DNA from: Paracoccaceae bacterium
Lineage (GTDB): Bacteria > Pseudomonadota > Alphaproteobacteria > Rhodobacterales > Rhodobacteraceae
Length of the DNA stretch: 6,736 nt
NCBI GenBank assembly: GCA_015485015.1
Contig: WFUK01000139.1
Location: 1 to 6,736, forward strand
Direction: 5' to 3'
A program made the translations under genes and the position numbers. The notes below the pieces were generated by a model. That model had not been told where the DNA came from, searched no databases, and was given only the letters and a program-made list of their open reading frames with translations. This document shows, piece after piece, positions 5,692-6,736 of this stretch (the stretch's first letter is position 1; every line of letters begins with the position of its first letter).

Positions 5692-6471
5692 ATGTTTACG
5701 AAAACACTCCTTTCCGCCTTCTTGGCGCTGGGCCTTGGCACCGCCGGCTTTGCCGAAGTGGAAGAACCGGAAATCGAAGATATCGCCTTCAGCTTTGAGG
5801 GCGTATTCGGAAAGTTCGAAGAGGAACAGCTTCAACGCGGTTTGCAGGTCTACACAGATGTATGTGCGGCTTGCCACGGTTTGAATCTGGTCTATTACCG
5901 GAACCTCGGTGATGAGGGCGGGCCAGCCATGGCCGAAGATCAGGTGAAAGCCTATGCCGCCCAATTCGAAACCTTCGATCCCGAGCTGGACGATTTCCGC
6001 CCCGCGATCCCGTCGGACAATTTTTTCGATAGCGGTATGGAGACAGCCCCTGATCTTTCGATGATGGCCAAGGCGCGCAAGGGCTTTCGCGGTCCATATG
6101 GGTTGGCGTTTAATCCGCTGTTTCGCGGGGTAGGTGGCCCTGAATATATCGCGGCTCTCCTCTCCTCCTATACCGGCGAAGAAAAAGAAGAAGCCGGCGC
6201 GATTCTTTATGAAAACACCGCCTTCCCCGGTGGCTGGATCGGCATGCCCCCGCCGCTTTCCGATGAGTTGGTCGAGTTTGAACCGGCCCATAAAAACGAT
6301 GTTGAATCGATGTCTGAAGATGTAGCGGCTTTCTTGATGTGGACGGCTGAACCAAAGCTGATGGCGCGGAAAAAAGCCGGCCTTGTGGCGGTGCTATTCC
6401 TCAGCTTCCTTGCGGTTATGCTTTATCTGACCAACAAGAAAATCTGGGCAAAAGCCAAGCGCAAAGACTAG
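5692..6471 (+). CDS. petC: Cytochrome c1 of the cytochrome bc1 complex
   Basis: This 259-residue subunit accepts the electron from the Rieske cluster and passes it to a soluble or membrane cytochrome c. It has a Sec signal peptide (cleavage predicted after GFA, residue 21), a covalent heme motif CAACH at 58-62, and the axial methionine Met185 in GMPPPLS. A single C-terminal transmembrane anchor at about 229-246 is followed by a positively charged tail, leaving the heme domain in the periplasm. [21 protein letters not shown] and [18 protein letters not shown] are strong family signatures. The mature protein is rich in Asp and Glu, as expected for a cytochrome c docking surface. It contains only the two heme cysteines. 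The stretch between GGPEY and the methionine ligand is short and lacks the insertion with a disulfide that I recall in R. capsulatus and R. sphaeroides. The gene starts 23 bases after petB with GAGAGGA as ribosome binding site and is the last of the operon. Confidence 0.98.
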   Translation: MFTKTLLSAFLALGLGTAGFAEVEEPEIEDIAFSFEGVFGKFEEEQLQRGLQVYTDVCAACHGLNLVYYRNLGDEGGPAMAEDQVKAYAAQFETFDPELDDFRPAIPSDNFFDSGMETAPDLSMMAKARKGFRGPYGLAFNPLFRGVGGPEYIAALLSSYTGEEKEEAGAILYENTAFPGGWIGMPPPLSDELVEFEPAHKNDVESMSEDVAAFLMWTAEPKLMARKKAGLVAVLFLSFLAVMLYLTNKKIWAKAKRKD

Positions 6472-6490
6472 GGTTTTTGCAATCGATAGG

Positions 6491-6521
6491 AAAAGGGCGG
6501 TCTTTCGGGGCCGCCCTTTTT
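6491..6521. terminator. Bidirectional intrinsic terminator between petC and the convergent ABC ATPase gene
   Basis: A perfect 10-bp stem (aaaagggcgg pairing with ccgccctttt) encloses a 10-base loop (tctttcgggg) and is followed by a T run on the plus strand. Because the left arm begins with aaaa, the minus-strand transcript also ends in a U-rich 3' side. It lies 20 bases after the petC stop and 5 bases beyond the stop of the convergent gene, so it can end both transcripts. Confidence 0.9.
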
Positions 6522-6526
6522 CGTTA

Positions 6527-6736
6527 CTATGGCGCGGGTGAACTGCCCAAATAGGAGGTCAGCGCTGGTGATGGATCGTGAAAAAACGCCCCAGTTTCCA
6601 CAGGTGCATGGGCCTTACCCTCATCCACATACACAATATTCGCCGCAATATGCCGCGCATCTTCCGGCGCATGGGTGACCAGCAATAGCGTTGCGCCCAG
6701 CTCGGCGCGCAGGCTTTCAACCAGCTTCAGCATATC
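6527..6736 (-). CDS. thiQ: C-terminal end of an ABC transporter ATP-binding protein, probably thiamine transporter ThiQ (partial)
   Basis: Only the last 69 codons are in the window; the rest lies beyond the right edge. The visible part reads MLKLVESLRAELGATLLLVTHAPEDARHIA and ends in a variable tail with SYLGSSPAP (quoted here in pieces: LLLVTHAPEDARHIA is the key part). LLLVTH is the H-loop (switch) region of ABC ATPases, where the histidine contacts the gamma phosphate. THxPxDARxIA followed by VDEGKAHAPVETG and a SYLG end is, from memory, the pattern of ThiQ in Rhodobacterales, the ATPase of the thiamine / thiamine-phosphate importer ThiBPQ. Walker A, the signature motif and Walker B would lie outside the window and cannot be checked. 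Another importer ATPase is the main alternative. The gene ends in TAG and converges on petC with a shared terminator. Confidence 0.75.
   Translation of the reverse strand, partial: DMLKLVESLRAELGATLLLVTHAPEDARHIAANIVYVDEGKAHAPVETGAFFHDPSPALTSYLGSSPAP

Noticed and set aside
1..6736. CRISPR arrays, tRNA or rRNA genes, attachment sites, toxin gene partner for the immunity remnant
   Set aside because: No spaced direct repeats, cloverleaf-like sequences, rRNA text or toxin-like frame were seen on either strand.

Overview
The window looks like a chromosomal segment of an alphaproteobacterium, most likely of the order Rhodobacterales. The main reason is a complete petABC operon for the cytochrome bc1 complex, whose Rieske and cytochrome b proteins can be lined up residue for residue with what I remember of the Rhodobacter proteins. 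Cytochrome b has the same heme-histidine numbering (97, 111, 198, 212) and the sd1-type segment around residues 309-326. The neighbours (trmL, a LOG-family gene, a ThiQ-like ATPase) are also ordinary for that group. This assignment comes from memory of the families, not from a search.

Layout, left to right. 1-150: a short minus-strand frame running off the left edge; it resembles the C-terminal tail of thiamine-diphosphate enzymes and is probably a remnant. 179-988 (+): LOG-family nucleotide phosphoribohydrolase-like protein. 989-1597: an AT-rich accessory patch with no intact gene. It holds a decayed immunity-protein gene (Imm8-like, three in-frame stops) followed by a fragment of an IS5-family transposase. 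1598-3073 (-): NAD(P)-dependent succinate-semialdehyde dehydrogenase (gabD). 3187-3636 (-): tRNA wobble 2'-O-methyltransferase TrmL. 3783-6471 (+): petA-petB-petC, transcribed away from trmL. 6491-6521: a strong hairpin that can terminate both the pet operon and the facing gene. 6527-6736 (-): C-terminal end of an ABC transporter ATPase, probably ThiQ.

The three pet genes encode one membrane machine. Cytochrome b oxidises ubiquinol at the Qo site. One electron goes through the Rieske [2Fe-2S] cluster and cytochrome c1 to a soluble cytochrome c, and the other crosses the membrane through hemes bL and bH to the Qi site. The other genes do not form an obvious pathway with it: gabD feeds succinate to the TCA cycle, trmL modifies tRNA, and the LOG protein probably acts on nucleotide metabolism.

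The most interesting points are: (1) the near-universal PEWY motif of the cytochrome b Qo site reads PQWY here, which removes the glutamate normally implicated in quinol binding and proton release; (2) cytochrome c1 is a compact form lacking the insertion and extra cysteine pair I remember in Rhodobacter; (3) a recognisable immunity-protein gene has been killed by point nonsense mutations without losing its frame, beside an IS fragment. I found no wholly new system.
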